From positions 1 to 5,224 of the forward strand of contig JAUQPQ010000100.1 of NCBI GenBank assembly GCA_030550295.1: a stretch of 5,224 nucleotides of DNA. The letters run 5' to 3'. This stretch comes from Chloroflexota bacterium. Its GTDB lineage: Bacteria; Chloroflexota; Dehalococcoidia; SM23-28-2; HRBIN24. The translations under genes were made by a program, and so were the position numbers. This document shows, one piece after another, positions 1 to 5,224 of the stretch (position 1 is the stretch's first letter; each line of letters begins with the position of its first letter). The notes beneath the pieces are model-generated. The model was not told the DNA's origin and searched no databases. It saw only the letters and a program-made list of their open reading frames with translations.

Positions 1-104
1 CGGGCCGCCTCTAAAATCGTCTGGATCTTTTCCTTCTCTACAGGACGCCACGGCTGATAGAAGCGAATGGATCGCCTACGCCCTACAACTTCCTTGAATT
101 CCAT
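1..104 (-). CDS. Nitroreductase-family FMN protein, N-terminal fragment
   Basis: Partial gene: the first 34 codons, read leftward from an ATG at 104-102, then cut by the window edge. The fragment begins MEFKEVVGRRRSIRFYQ and ends with a helix reading EKIQTILEAA. The basic RRRSIRFY block followed about 12 residues later by an E-K-I-x-x-I-L-x-A-A helix is the usual N-terminus of the nitroreductase/FMN oxidoreductase fold, where the arginines contact the FMN phosphate. These enzymes are normally cytoplasmic homodimers that use NAD(P)H to reduce nitro compounds, quinones or other acceptors; the substrate cannot be told from this fragment. The start is supported by GGAGG at 114-110, five bases before the ATG. 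A TTGACA/AAAAAT promoter lies upstream. It is divergent from gap. Subfamily unknown, since the C-terminal two thirds are missing. Confidence 0.85.
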   Translation of the reverse strand, partial: MEFKEVVGRRRSIRFYQPWRPVEKEKIQTILEAA

Positions 105-138
105 AGCTCCCTCCTCAGGCGGTTTTTTGTTCCCCACC

Positions 139-167
139 ATTTTTGGCCCCAAGCCCTGCCCTGTCAA
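139..167 (-). promoter_or_regulatory. Putative sigma-70-type promoter for the nitroreductase gene
   Basis: On the minus strand a perfect -35 hexamer TTGACA (167-162) is followed after 17 bp by AAAAAT (144-139), which matches the -10 consensus TATAAT at four of six positions. Transcription would begin near 132, giving a leader of about 28 nt that contains the GGAGG ribosome site. The -35 box overlaps the left arm of the inverted repeat at 157-165, so a protein bound to that repeat could block it. Sequence match only. Confidence 0.5.
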
Positions 168-211
168 TGCCTTTGCGGGCGTGTACAAGAGCCCAAGCCA
201 CCGACAGGGCA
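157..211. repeat. Perfect 9-bp inverted repeat in the divergent control region
   Basis: TGCCCTGTC at 157-165 is the exact reverse complement of GACAGGGCA at 203-211, with 37 bp between the arms (centre to centre 46 bp). The left arm overlaps the -35 box of the leftward nitroreductase promoter. The right arm lies just upstream of the weak rightward gap promoter. It may be a split operator for a regulator acting on both genes, or chance. As an RNA hairpin the loop would be long and there is no T-run, so it is not a terminator. Confidence 0.4.
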
Positions 212-215
212 TAGC

Positions 216-243
216 TTAACCCCACACCTACCTGTGTTATCCT
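216..243 (+). promoter_or_regulatory. Weak candidate promoter for gap
   Basis: TTAACC (216-221) and TATCCT (238-243) are separated by 16 bp and match the -35 and -10 consensus hexamers at four of six positions each. The implied start site near 250 would leave a leader of about 25 nt before the ATG at 276. It is the best rightward candidate I can see between 105 and 275, but such matches occur by chance. Confidence 0.3.
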
Positions 244-275
244 AGGGGCTAGAGCACAGGAGTGGGGGGTTGGAC

Positions 276-1286
276 ATGACAGTGCGTGTAGGCATCAACG
301 GCTTCGGGCGTATAGGACGCCAGGTTCTCAGGGCCATAAGGGAGAGGTATCCCCAAAAACTAGAGGTGGTGGCCATCAACGACCTGACCGATGCAAGGAC
401 GAACGCTCACCTTTTGAAATACGATAGCAACTACGGCCGCTATCCTGGGGAGGTGGCCGTTACGGCCGATGCCATCGTGGTAGATGGCCAGGCGATAAAG
501 GTGTTTTCAGTACGGGAGCCCCGTCAGATCCCTTGGCGCGATGTAGGGGTGGAGGTGGTAGTGGAGGCCACAGGCCGCTTCACCGACGCCACTCTGGCGG
601 CAGCGCACATAGAGGCCGGGGCCAAAAAGGTATTGATAACCGCCCCCGCCAGGAACGAGGACTTGACGGTAGTGCTGGGGGTGAACGAGACCGACTACGA
701 CCCTGGGCGCCATCACGTCATCTCTAACGCCTCCTGCACTACCAACTGTATCGCCCCGGTGGTGAAAGTGCTCCACGACGCCTTTGGGGTGGGGGAGGGA
801 TTTATGACCACTATCCACGCCTACACCAACGATCAGGTGATCCTGGACACGGTGCACCGCGACCTGCGGCGGGCCCGGGCTGCTGCTCTTAACATCGTCC
901 CTACCACTACTGGGGCAGCTAGGGCGGTGACGGTGGTCATCCCCCAGCTGAAGGGGCGGCTGGACGGCATGGCCTTCCGCGTCCCTACCCCCACCGTTTC
1001 GGTGTGTGACTTCGTAGGCACGCTGCGACGGGAGGTCACGGTGGCAGAGGTGAACGAAGCCTTCCGGGAGGCGGCTGCTGAGGCCCTTAAGGGGATCCTG
1101 GCCTATACGGAAGAGCCCCTGGTAAGCGTGGACTTTAAGGGCGATCCTCACAGCGCCATCGTGGATGGCCTCTCTACCATGGCAATAGGGCGGCTGGTGA
1201 AGGTGGTCGCCTGGTACGACAACGAATGGGGCTACGCCTGTAGGGTGGCTGACCTCTGCGCTTATATAGCCGACAGGGGGCTTTAG
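276..1286 (+). CDS. gap: Glyceraldehyde-3-phosphate dehydrogenase, phosphorylating
   Basis: Full-length GAPDH, 336 residues, the usual length. It interconverts glyceraldehyde 3-phosphate and 1,3-bisphosphoglycerate with NAD(P) and phosphate in cytoplasmic glycolysis/gluconeogenesis. The N-terminal Rossmann domain starts with VGINGFGRIGR (5-15) and has an acidic NDLTD turn (35-39). The catalytic block SNASCTTNC (150-158) supplies Cys154, and His181 in TIHAYTNDQ is its partner. The substrate-binding stretch PTTTGAARA (209-217) and the C-terminal WYDNEWGY (313-320) are intact. Residues 192-193, equivalent to 187-188 of the Bacillus enzyme, are Thr-Val rather than Leu-Pro, which leaves coenzyme preference open. 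The ATG start aligns with family N-termini. A TTG at 270 would add two residues and is better spaced from AGGAG (258-262): 7 bases versus 13. It is the only plus-strand gene here, has no pgk beside it, and its stop overlaps that of proS. Confidence 0.97.
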   Translation: MTVRVGINGFGRIGRQVLRAIRERYPQKLEVVAINDLTDARTNAHLLKYDSNYGRYPGEVAVTADAIVVDGQAIKVFSVREPRQIPWRDVGVEVVVEATGRFTDATLAAAHIEAGAKKVLITAPARNEDLTVVLGVNETDYDPGRHHVISNASCTTNCIAPVVKVLHDAFGVGEGFMTTIHAYTNDQVILDTVHRDLRRARAAALNIVPTTTGAARAVTVVIPQLKGRLDGMAFRVPTPTVSVCDFVGTLRREVTVAEVNEAFREAAAEALKGILAYTEEPLVSVDFKGDPHSAIVDGLSTMAIGRLVKVVAWYDNEWGYACRVADLCAYIADRGL

Positions 1287-2974
1287 GCTTCCGTTACCGC
1301 CTTTATCGCCTCTTCCAGGGGCACGTGACGTGCTTGGGGAGACGAACGGGGTTTCAGTTCTACTGCCCCCTGTTGCAAGGTGCGAGGGCTGATGGTAAGG
1401 CGTAGGGGCATGCCCAGGAGGTCGGCGTCCTTCAACTTCACCCCTGGGCTTTCTTCCCGGTCATCGTAAAGGGGTTCTATGCCGTGGGCCATGAGGCGGC
1501 AGTAGAGCTCCTCTGATGTCTGCCTTATCTCCTCCTTGTCTATGGCGATGGCCACTAGGTGCACTGGGTAGGGGGCCAGCTCCCTTGGCCAGATGATGCC
1601 GTCCTGGTCGTGATTGGCCTCCACCACGGCGGCCAATAGCCTATCTATCCCTATGCCGTAGCAGCCCATGATGGCTGGGCGCATCTGCCCTTGGCGGTCG
1701 AGGAAGGTGGCCCCCATCTTCTCCGAGTAGAAGGTCCCCAGCTTGAAGACCTGGCCCAGCTCGATGCCCCGCTTGAGCTGGAGCGGTTCGCCACATTGAG
1801 GGCAGGGATGGCCATGGGCAGCAAGGGCTATATCGGCCACGATTTGGGCTTCCCAGTCGCGACCGTAGTTAACGTTAAGGAGGTGGTAATCTGGCCGGTT
1901 GGCCCCGGCCACCAGGTTGCGCTCTTGGGGTATGAGGTCGTCGGCCACTATGGTGGCCCCCTGGAGCCCCACAGCGGAAGCGGAGCCGGCCACAAAGCCA
2001 GCCCTGAGCACCTCCTCCTCACTCATGTAATGGATGTCTAACGCTCTAAGAGCCCGTTTCAACTTCGTCTCGTTCACCTCCATGTCGCCCCGTATGGCCA
2101 CCAGGACGGGGCGGCCATCGGCCATGTAGAAGACGGCCTTGCAAGTGCGGGAGGTGGGGATGCCCAAGAACTGGGCCAGCTGGGGGATGGTGGTAACCCC
2201 GGGGGTGGCTACCTCCTCTAAGGGGAGGGGAGGTTCGTCGGCGTGGGTGGGGGTCTTGCGGAAGAGGGCCACCTCGGCGTTGGCAGCGTAGCCGCAGGCT
2301 TGGCAGAAGAGGCATGAGTCCTCGCCCACCTCGGTAAGGAACATGAACTCGTGGGTATCCTTGCCCCCCATGGCACCAGCATCGGCCAAGACGGCTACTG
2401 CTGGCACGCCGCAGCGGCGGAACACGTTCTCATAGGCGTGGACCATGGTGGTGTAGGAGCGGTCGAGGCCTTCCCAATCGGCATCGAAGCTGTAGAGGTC
2501 TTTCATGATGAACTCTCGCAGGCGTATAAGGCCTGCCCGGGGCCGGGGCTCGTCGCGGTACTTGGTCTGGATCTGGTAAAGCATAAGGGGGAGGTCCCGG
2601 TAGGAGCGCACGTAGCGTCGGAACAGGTCGGTGATCACCTCCTCGTGAGTGGGGCCTAAGACGAACTCCCGCCCTCGCTTGTCCTGGAGGTGGAAGAGGA
2701 CGTCTTTCATCGTCTGGTGGCGGCCAGAGGCCTGCCAAATCTCAAGGGGGTGGAGGGAAGGTAGGTGGACCTCCTGGGCCCCAGCGGCGTCCATCTCCTG
2801 TCGAACTATCTCCTCGATCTTGCGCAGCACCTTCCATGCAAGGGGTAGATAGGAGTATATGCCGGCAGCCAACTGGGCCACCATGCCTGCCTGCACCAAC
2901 AGGCGATGGGAGGCGGTTTCCGCCTCAGCCGGAGGCTGACGTTGCGTCTTGCCAAAGAGCTGGGAGAGGCGCAT
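1283..2974 (-). CDS. proS: Prolyl-tRNA synthetase, bacterial type with editing domain
   Basis: Complete 563-residue class II ProRS that charges tRNA-Pro with proline in the cytoplasm; the length is typical of the bacterial form. Class II core: motif 1 region about 40-70, TxE loop in GPTHEE (107-112), motif 2 from RDEPRPRAGLIRLREF (140-155), motif 3 in GCYGIGIDRLL (437-447). An INS (YbaK-like) editing domain lies roughly between 225 and 385 and keeps a lysine at 279 (TCKAVFY), equivalent to the residue implicated in Ala-tRNA-Pro hydrolysis in E. coli, plus YH at 363-364. Two CxxC pairs, C224/C227 and C391/C394, flank the insertion and may form a metal knuckle. The anticodon-binding domain covers about 465-563. 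The start MRLSQLFGKT matches family N-termini and an in-frame TAA lies seven codons upstream, but no Shine-Dalgarno sequence precedes it. The 3' end overlaps gap, and no terminator is visible. Confidence 0.97.
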   Translation of the reverse strand: MRLSQLFGKTQRQPPAEAETASHRLLVQAGMVAQLAAGIYSYLPLAWKVLRKIEEIVRQEMDAAGAQEVHLPSLHPLEIWQASGRHQTMKDVLFHLQDKRGREFVLGPTHEEVITDLFRRYVRSYRDLPLMLYQIQTKYRDEPRPRAGLIRLREFIMKDLYSFDADWEGLDRSYTTMVHAYENVFRRCGVPAVAVLADAGAMGGKDTHEFMFLTEVGEDSCLFCQACGYAANAEVALFRKTPTHADEPPLPLEEVATPGVTTIPQLAQFLGIPTSRTCKAVFYMADGRPVLVAIRGDMEVNETKLKRALRALDIHYMSEEEVLRAGFVAGSASAVGLQGATIVADDLIPQERNLVAGANRPDYHLLNVNYGRDWEAQIVADIALAAHGHPCPQCGEPLQLKRGIELGQVFKLGTFYSEKMGATFLDRQGQMRPAIMGCYGIGIDRLLAAVVEANHDQDGIIWPRELAPYPVHLVAIAIDKEEIRQTSEELYCRLMAHGIEPLYDDREESPGVKLKDADLLGMPLRLTISPRTLQQGAVELKPRSSPQARHVPLEEAIKAVTEA

Positions 2975-3136
2975 GAGGCCAGGTCTGTGCTTTAGGCGTC
3001 TAGGCCCATGATAGCACCTATAGGGGTTAGGAGAGAGGGCCTGACCAGGCGTTCAGCAGAGGGGTTGCCCTCCTTTTATGGGCCCTTAGGGGCGGGTGGC
3101 CCTGGGTAGGGACGTGTTGGGTAAAGGAGAGGGCGC
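2975..3136. other. Spacer between the TIM-barrel gene and proS
   Basis: 162 bp with no credible gene. Besides the candidate proS promoter it holds an imperfect inverted repeat (gagggc at 3035-3040 and gccctc at 3067-3072, 26-nt loop) upstream of that promoter. I looked for a T-box leader, expected motif near UGGNACCGCG, and for a U-tract terminator on the minus strand and saw neither. The region could hold the end of the ispG operon transcript. Confidence 0.5.
3008..3016 (-). promoter_or_regulatory. proS: Candidate extended -10 promoter for proS
   Basis: On the minus strand, TGCTATCAT matches the extended -10 form TGnTATAAT, with one mismatch in the hexamer (TATCAT at 3013-3008). No good -35 hexamer is seen 16-18 bp upstream, which extended -10 promoters can tolerate. 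Transcription would start near 3001, leaving about 26 nt before the proS ATG. This suggests proS can be transcribed apart from the ispG operon. Sequence match only. Confidence 0.4.
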
Positions 3137-4057
3137 TTAGAGTACGCCCTGTTGGCGCAGGAAGGCGATAGCCCCTGCCACCTTTTCTTCTGGTACCCTT
3201 TGGTCTATCTCTAAGACGCGTAGGGCGTGGCGAGGTAGCAGGCGGGCCACGTAGGTCCAATCCACGCTGCCCTGGCCAGGGGCCCGGTGATCGGTAAGGC
3301 CGTCCACATCGTGGAGGTGGGCGCCGACGCAGCGGCTACCGAGCACTTCGAGCCACTGGGAGGCCCTGATAAGGCCTAGGCGGTCAAGGACAGCGGCATG
3401 GCCTACATCGTGCCAATGTCCTACCACCTGAGGGGGGTAAGGGGCCAGAAGTTGGGCCATCTCCTCCAGGGTGGGGATCTCGTGGTAGTGATACCGGTTC
3501 TCTAGGCCTATGGTTACTTCTAGGAGGGAGGCTGTTTCGGCCAGGGCCTCTAGGGAGCGGCAGGCCTGTGCCAGATAGGGCTCCACCGTCTCTTGCCTCT
3601 CCTTTTGACACTGGCGGCGCAACGCCTCCACTTTCGGCCCCTCCCTTTCGCCCTGTTCGTAGAGACGGCGGAGCTCCTGCTCCCCTCTAAGTGGGGAGGG
3701 CAGATGGCCCAGGTGGAACACTACCGCTTTGGCGCCTATCTCTTTGGCCAGCTCCAGGGTGCGGCGCCCCAGCTCGATGGCCTGTAGCCTCTCCTCTTCA
3801 TCTAGGGAGGCGAGGTTTAGCTGCTCGCTAAAGCGTCCGTCGCTAACAGGTACCCTGGGTACTGGGTTATGGAGGGAGACGATGGTGATCTGGGGAGAGT
3901 GGAGGAGGTCTTGGAGGCCATGAGGGTCTACCACGTAGTTGATCTCCACGTTGTAGTAGCCCATAAGGGCGATGGCGCGGGCGAAATCTCGCAGGGAGGG
4001 GAACCGCCCCTGCCACCACATGGTGGAGAGGGCATAGATAGGGGAATCATCAGACAT
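3137..4057 (-). CDS. TIM-barrel sugar phosphate isomerase/epimerase-like protein
   Basis: 306-residue protein that resembles the xylose isomerase-like TIM barrel family (sugar phosphate isomerases/epimerases, endonuclease IV fold), whose members bind divalent metals and act on sugars, inositols or AP-site DNA. Strand-end motifs in order: SLHNPVP (61-67), VVFHLGH (112-118), GLENRYHYHEIP (184-195), GHWHDVGHA (213-221), GAHLHDVDG (245-253) and VLEID (281-285). Likely metal ligands are Glu186, Asp217/His220, His249 and Glu283. A charged segment at about 125-160 probably forms a helical excursion. There is no signal peptide. I chose the ATG at 4057; a GTG at 4105 would add 16 unlike residues inside the upstream gene. 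GGAGG at 4074-4070 lies 12 bases from the ATG, and the start overlaps the upstream stop by 8 bp, suggesting translational coupling. Substrate unknown; an endonuclease IV role is less likely because its usual set of nine ligands is not evident. Confidence 0.8.
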   Translation of the reverse strand: MSDDSPIYALSTMWWQGRFPSLRDFARAIALMGYYNVEINYVVDPHGLQDLLHSPQITIVSLHNPVPRVPVSDGRFSEQLNLASLDEEERLQAIELGRRTLELAKEIGAKAVVFHLGHLPSPLRGEQELRRLYEQGEREGPKVEALRRQCQKERQETVEPYLAQACRSLEALAETASLLEVTIGLENRYHYHEIPTLEEMAQLLAPYPPQVVGHWHDVGHAAVLDRLGLIRASQWLEVLGSRCVGAHLHDVDGLTDHRAPGQGSVDWTYVARLLPRHALRVLEIDQRVPEEKVAGAIAFLRQQGVL

Positions 4058-4334
4058 GATGGATACGCCCCTCCAACCAGATGCCCACGCCTGTGGCGAA
4101 CGCACCGCCCATGAAGGCGGAGCCTAAGCTAAGGAGGAATCCATGGGCATCATCAGCTCCAGCCAAGGGAGTAAGGGCGCCTGCGCCCATGCCTCCCAGG
4201 GGGGCCAAGGGCAGGGCCAGAAGGACACCTCGCCCTCCCTTCCCTAAAGCGGCCCCCACCCAAGGCAGGAGCCCTAGAAGGCCCCATAGTAGGAAGAAAA
4301 ATACTAAGAAGGCCAGACGGCTTTCTACCGTCAT
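4050..4334 (-). CDS. Small three-helix membrane protein, function unknown
   Basis: 94-residue protein that I do not recognise. It is strongly hydrophobic with three predicted membrane segments: about 7-28 (LAFLVFFFLLWGLLGLLPWV), 35-58 (glycine- and leucine-rich, ending GALTPLAG) and 66-87 (GFLLSLGSAFMGGAFATGVG). Charged residues are few: a short N-terminal MTVESR, a KGGR turn and a DD turn. Small-residue GG/GxG patterns suggest tight helix packing. The ATG at 4334 lies five bases after the ispG stop; the stop TGA (4052-4050) overlaps the start of the TIM-barrel gene as ATGTCTGA. Its position argues that it is translated within this operon. The reading frame stays open upstream to 4430, but those residues are proline/glycine/arginine-rich and overlap ispG, so I rejected the longer form. 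No strong Shine-Dalgarno sequence is visible. No function is assigned. Confidence 0.65.
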   Translation of the reverse strand: MTVESRLAFLVFFFLLWGLLGLLPWVGAALGKGGRGVLLALPLAPLGGMGAGALTPLAGADDAHGFLLSLGSAFMGGAFATGVGIWLEGRIHHV

Positions 4335-4339
4335 AGCGG

Positions 4340-5224
4340 CTAGCGCCGGCCTACCCTGCCTGGAGGCTCCCCCATGAGGCGCAGGGGGATCACCTCTTCC
4401 TCTGGTTGGGGAGATGGGGCTTGGCCCCACCTCTCCTCTATTATCTTATGGCCCTCCTCGATGAGGGCGGAAAGGAACTGGTCTTCGGAGACCACTCGTA
4501 CCACCTGGCCCTTGCGGAAGATGGCCCCCTTGCCTTTGCCCCCGGCGATGCCGATATCGGCCTCTCGGGCCTCACCGGGGCCATTTACCACACACCCCAT
4601 GACGGCCACGGTTATGGGGTAGCCCAGCTTTTGGAAGTAGCTCTCCACCTGCTCCACCAAGGGGAGCATATCGATCTCGATGCGGCCACAAGTGGGGCAG
4701 GCGACGATGGTGGGGCCTCGCTGACGTAGGTTTAGGGCCTTAAGGATCTCCCAGGCAACAGGTACTTCTTCTTTGGGATCGGCGGCCAGGGAGACGCGTA
4801 TGGTATCGCCTATCCCTTCGGCCAGAAGGATGCCTATCCCCACGGCGGAGCGGATCGCCCCTGTCTTAGGAGGGCCGGCCTCGGTCACCCCTAGGTGGAA
4901 GGGGTAGTCCACCAGTTTGGCCATCTCTCGGTAGGCCATGACCATGGTGGGCACATCGAAGGACTTGAGGGAGATCTTGATATGGGAGAAGCCCATGTCC
5001 TCCAAGATCTGGATCTCCCACAGGGCGGCATCTACCATGCGCTTCCATTTAGGAGGGGGCATCTCGCCCTCCTTAAGGGGAGGGAGAGGGGGCAGGCTAC
5101 CCTCGTTCACCCCCACCCGTATAGGCACACTGCGGGCTTTGGCCTCTTGCACCACCTCCCGTACCTTAGCGGGGTCGCGGATGTTGCCCGGGTTGAGACG
5201 CAGGCCGTGTACGCCAGCCTTTAG
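4340..5224 (-). CDS. ispG: 4-hydroxy-3-methylbut-2-enyl diphosphate synthase (IspG), N-terminus missing
   Basis: The last 294 residues of IspG (GcpE); the frame is open to the window edge at 5224, so about 60-85 N-terminal residues lie outside. The enzyme reduces and opens MEcPP to HMBPP, the penultimate MEP-pathway step to isoprenoids, using a [4Fe-4S] cluster and reduced ferredoxin or flavodoxin. Seen here: the barrel motif GLRLNPGNI (7-15), IRVGVNEGSL (35-44), HLGVTEAG (110-117) and the cluster domain with CPTCGR (176-181) and GCVVNGPGEA (210-219). Fragment residues Cys176, Cys179, Cys211 and Glu218 have the spacing of the four known cluster ligands. A proline-rich stretch PPLPPLKEGEMPPP (45-58) lies where family members have a short loop. 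About 25 residues after the last conserved helix form a polar tail. The first in-frame start visible, a GTG at 5155, is not the true start, because the conserved sequence continues upstream of it. First gene of the three in this operon. Confidence 0.96.
   Translation of the reverse strand, partial: LKAGVHGLRLNPGNIRDPAKVREVVQEAKARSVPIRVGVNEGSLPPLPPLKEGEMPPPKWKRMVDAALWEIQILEDMGFSHIKISLKSFDVPTMVMAYREMAKLVDYPFHLGVTEAGPPKTGAIRSAVGIGILLAEGIGDTIRVSLAADPKEEVPVAWEILKALNLRQRGPTIVACPTCGRIEIDMLPLVEQVESYFQKLGYPITVAVMGCVVNGPGEAREADIGIAGGKGKGAIFRKGQVVRVVSEDQFLSALIEEGHKIIEERWGQAPSPQPEEEVIPLRLMGEPPGRVGRR

Noticed and set aside
507..1151. A 214-codon open frame on the minus strand inside gap
   Set aside because: It is antisense to a fully conserved GAPDH frame. 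Its product is rich in His, Gly, Arg and Pro without any motif, as expected from codon bias in GC-rich DNA.
1691..2852. Several plus- and minus-strand open frames inside proS
   Set aside because: They overlap the conserved ProRS frame, have no family motifs or ribosome sites, and read as low-complexity shadow translations.
3081..3103. Hairpin GGGCC/GGCCC as a terminator for the ispG operon
   Set aside because: The stem is only 5 bp, the loop is long, and the minus-strand RNA continues AUAAAAG rather than a run of U.
2975..3136. T-box riboswitch upstream of proS
   Set aside because: The conserved T-box sequence near UGGNACCGCG and a terminator/antiterminator pair are absent; only an imperfect 6-bp stem is visible.
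3027..3260. A 77-codon minus-strand open frame across the end of the TIM-barrel gene and the spacer
   Set aside because: It is rich in Arg, Pro and Thr with no motif, and is mostly a frame shadow of the TIM-barrel gene.
4335..4430. N-terminal extension of the membrane protein from an ATG at 4430
   Set aside because: It would overlap ispG by about 90 bases, and the added residues are Pro/Gly/Arg-rich and unlike a membrane protein N-terminus. The ATG at 4334 fits the operon spacing.

Overview
The window is gene-dense, GC-rich bacterial chromosome (GC content well above half by eye). It carries core housekeeping genes and shows no mobile element, CRISPR array, rRNA or tRNA. A bacterial prolyl-tRNA synthetase with an inserted editing domain and the MEP-pathway enzyme IspG both mark it as bacterial. 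An ispG...proS association is familiar from several bacterial groups, including Chloroflexota. Together with ATA and AGG codons in GC-rich DNA, this makes a (possibly thermophilic) Chloroflexota-like bacterium my best guess; that assignment is inference only.

Layout, left to right. Positions 1-104 (minus) hold the first 34 codons of a nitroreductase-family flavoprotein that continues outside the window. Positions 105-275 are a divergent control region with a good minus-strand promoter, a weaker plus-strand promoter and a perfect 9-bp inverted repeat. Positions 276-1286 (plus) encode phosphorylating glyceraldehyde-3-phosphate dehydrogenase (gap), the only plus-strand gene. It runs tail to tail into proS (1283-2974, minus), and the two stop codons overlap. 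A 162-bp spacer (2975-3136) holds a probable extended -10 promoter for proS.

Further right, all on the minus strand, come a TIM-barrel sugar phosphate isomerase/epimerase-like protein (3137-4057), a small unrecognised three-helix membrane protein (4050-4334) and the C-terminal 294 residues of IspG (4340-5224, N-terminus outside the window). These three are transcribed ispG -> membrane protein -> TIM barrel. The first gap is 5 bp and the second junction is an 8-bp overlap, so they look like one operon, with proS downstream behind its own promoter.

Functionally, IspG makes HMBPP for isoprenoids, ProS charges tRNA-Pro with editing, and GAPDH serves central carbon metabolism. The TIM-barrel and membrane proteins sit between ispG and proS and have no assigned role; they are the least explained part of the window. 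I did not find an overtly novel defence or mobile system here.
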